Below the pieces are notes generated by a model that ran no database searches, had not been told where the DNA came from, and worked only from the letters and a program-made list of their open reading frames with translations. Shown here in pieces: positions 63,831 to 64,000 of a stretch of DNA of 64,000 nucleotides (the first letter of the stretch is position 1; the number at the start of each line of letters is the position of its first letter). The DNA is taken from assembly GCF_028745505.1 (NCBI RefSeq), contig NZ_JAQZZL010000001.1, forward strand, positions 496,001 through 560,000. Reading direction: 5' to 3'. The position numbers and the translations under genes are program-made. The stretch comes from Lentisphaera marina (lineage in GTDB: Bacteria > Verrucomicrobiota > Lentisphaeria > Lentisphaerales > Lentisphaeraceae).

Positions 63831-64000
63831 TTATTTTTTAGGTGCCATCATGGATACTTTAAATAGCTGCAGCATCTTTTTTGTTTCAGGACGTAAGTTG
63901 TGAATTCCTTCATAAGGAATACCATAAGTCGGCTTGTTATCAGGGTACTTCATCTTGCGCATCATGTGACGTTTTGCGATATTCGCAAACTGACCCCCAG
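63831..64000 (-). CDS. C-terminal fragment of an unrecognised protein
   Basis: The last 55 or so codons of a minus-strand gene entering from the right edge. The readable end includes IAKRHMMRKMKYPDNKPTYG, then PYEGIHNLRPETKKMLQL and MMAPKK, then TAA. A terminator follows. The basic and Met-rich tail is not enough to name a family. Confidence 0.6.
   Translation of the reverse strand, partial: GGQFANIAKRHMMRKMKYPDNKPTYGIPYEGIHNLRPETKKMLQLFKVSMMAPKK

Overview
The window looks like a chromosomal segment of a marine Gram-negative bacterium of the PVC superphylum, most likely a Lentisphaera-like organism. This is inference from gene content: LpxI-type lipid A synthesis, an outer-membrane porin, paralogous secreted sulfatases, a sialate O-acetylesterase, ThuA-like proteins, a beta-propeller/cytochrome c protein of the type common in PVC bacteria, and an ECF sigma factor coupled to a membrane Ser/Thr kinase. 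The sequence is AT-leaning and densely coded, with many 1-13 bp gene overlaps. No rRNA, tRNA or CRISPR array was seen.

Layout. 0-5.5 kb: a gene fragment, lpxI, a 29-codon ribosomal-type gene, a heterodimeric ABC exporter and a metallo-beta-lactamase-fold hydrolase. 5.5-10.5 kb: a small membrane protein, two tandem PilT-family ATPases and a porin. 10.5-18.5 kb (mostly minus strand): a UbiB-like kinase with its TetR-like partner, FetAB-type ABC exporter, ECF sigma plus receptor-like kinase, and a sialate O-acetylesterase. 18.7-25.4 kb: an MltF lytic transglycosylase split by a frameshift in a nine-C tract, followed by secreted hydrolases (PhoD, ThuA, two esterases, a ThuA lipoprotein). 25.4-34.6 kb: rpoN with a SpoU methyltransferase, then several secreted or soluble enzymes. 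34.7-36.2 kb: efp-epmA.

36.2-40.4 kb is the accessory part. A 2.4 kb segment bounded by a perfect 20-bp direct repeat separates the convergent genes epmA and a CDF efflux gene. It holds two copies of a 141-bp repeat. One copy is split by a complete class C-like group II intron whose ends can be fixed to the base from the uninterrupted copy. A series of perfect hairpins follows. Beyond the CDF gene an 0.8 kb gene-free stretch holds a 235-bp inverted-repeat element that seems to be nested in a degenerate copy of another repeat; a more intact copy of that second repeat, with perfect 12-bp terminal inverted repeats, lies at 62.9 kb.

40.4-44.4 kb is a tightly packed plus-strand run (gloA, tgt, bioD, rhomboid protease, small membrane protein). 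44.5-54.1 kb is a complete MoxR-DUF58-Bat (aerotolerance-type) operon bracketed by two paralogous sulfatases. 54.2-64 kb: an orphan Hpt protein, radC, a phosphodiesterase-type alkaline phosphatase-fold enzyme, two unknowns coupled to gltS, a giant MscS-family channel, a lipoprotein and the 3' end of another gene.

The unusual material is concentrated in the repeat/intron region, the phase-variation-like mltF and the TetR/UbiB pair with a likely operator. I did not see a clear new defence or biosynthetic system. Start codons were moved from the longest possible frame where ribosome-binding sites and signal peptides argued for it; these cases are noted in the entries.
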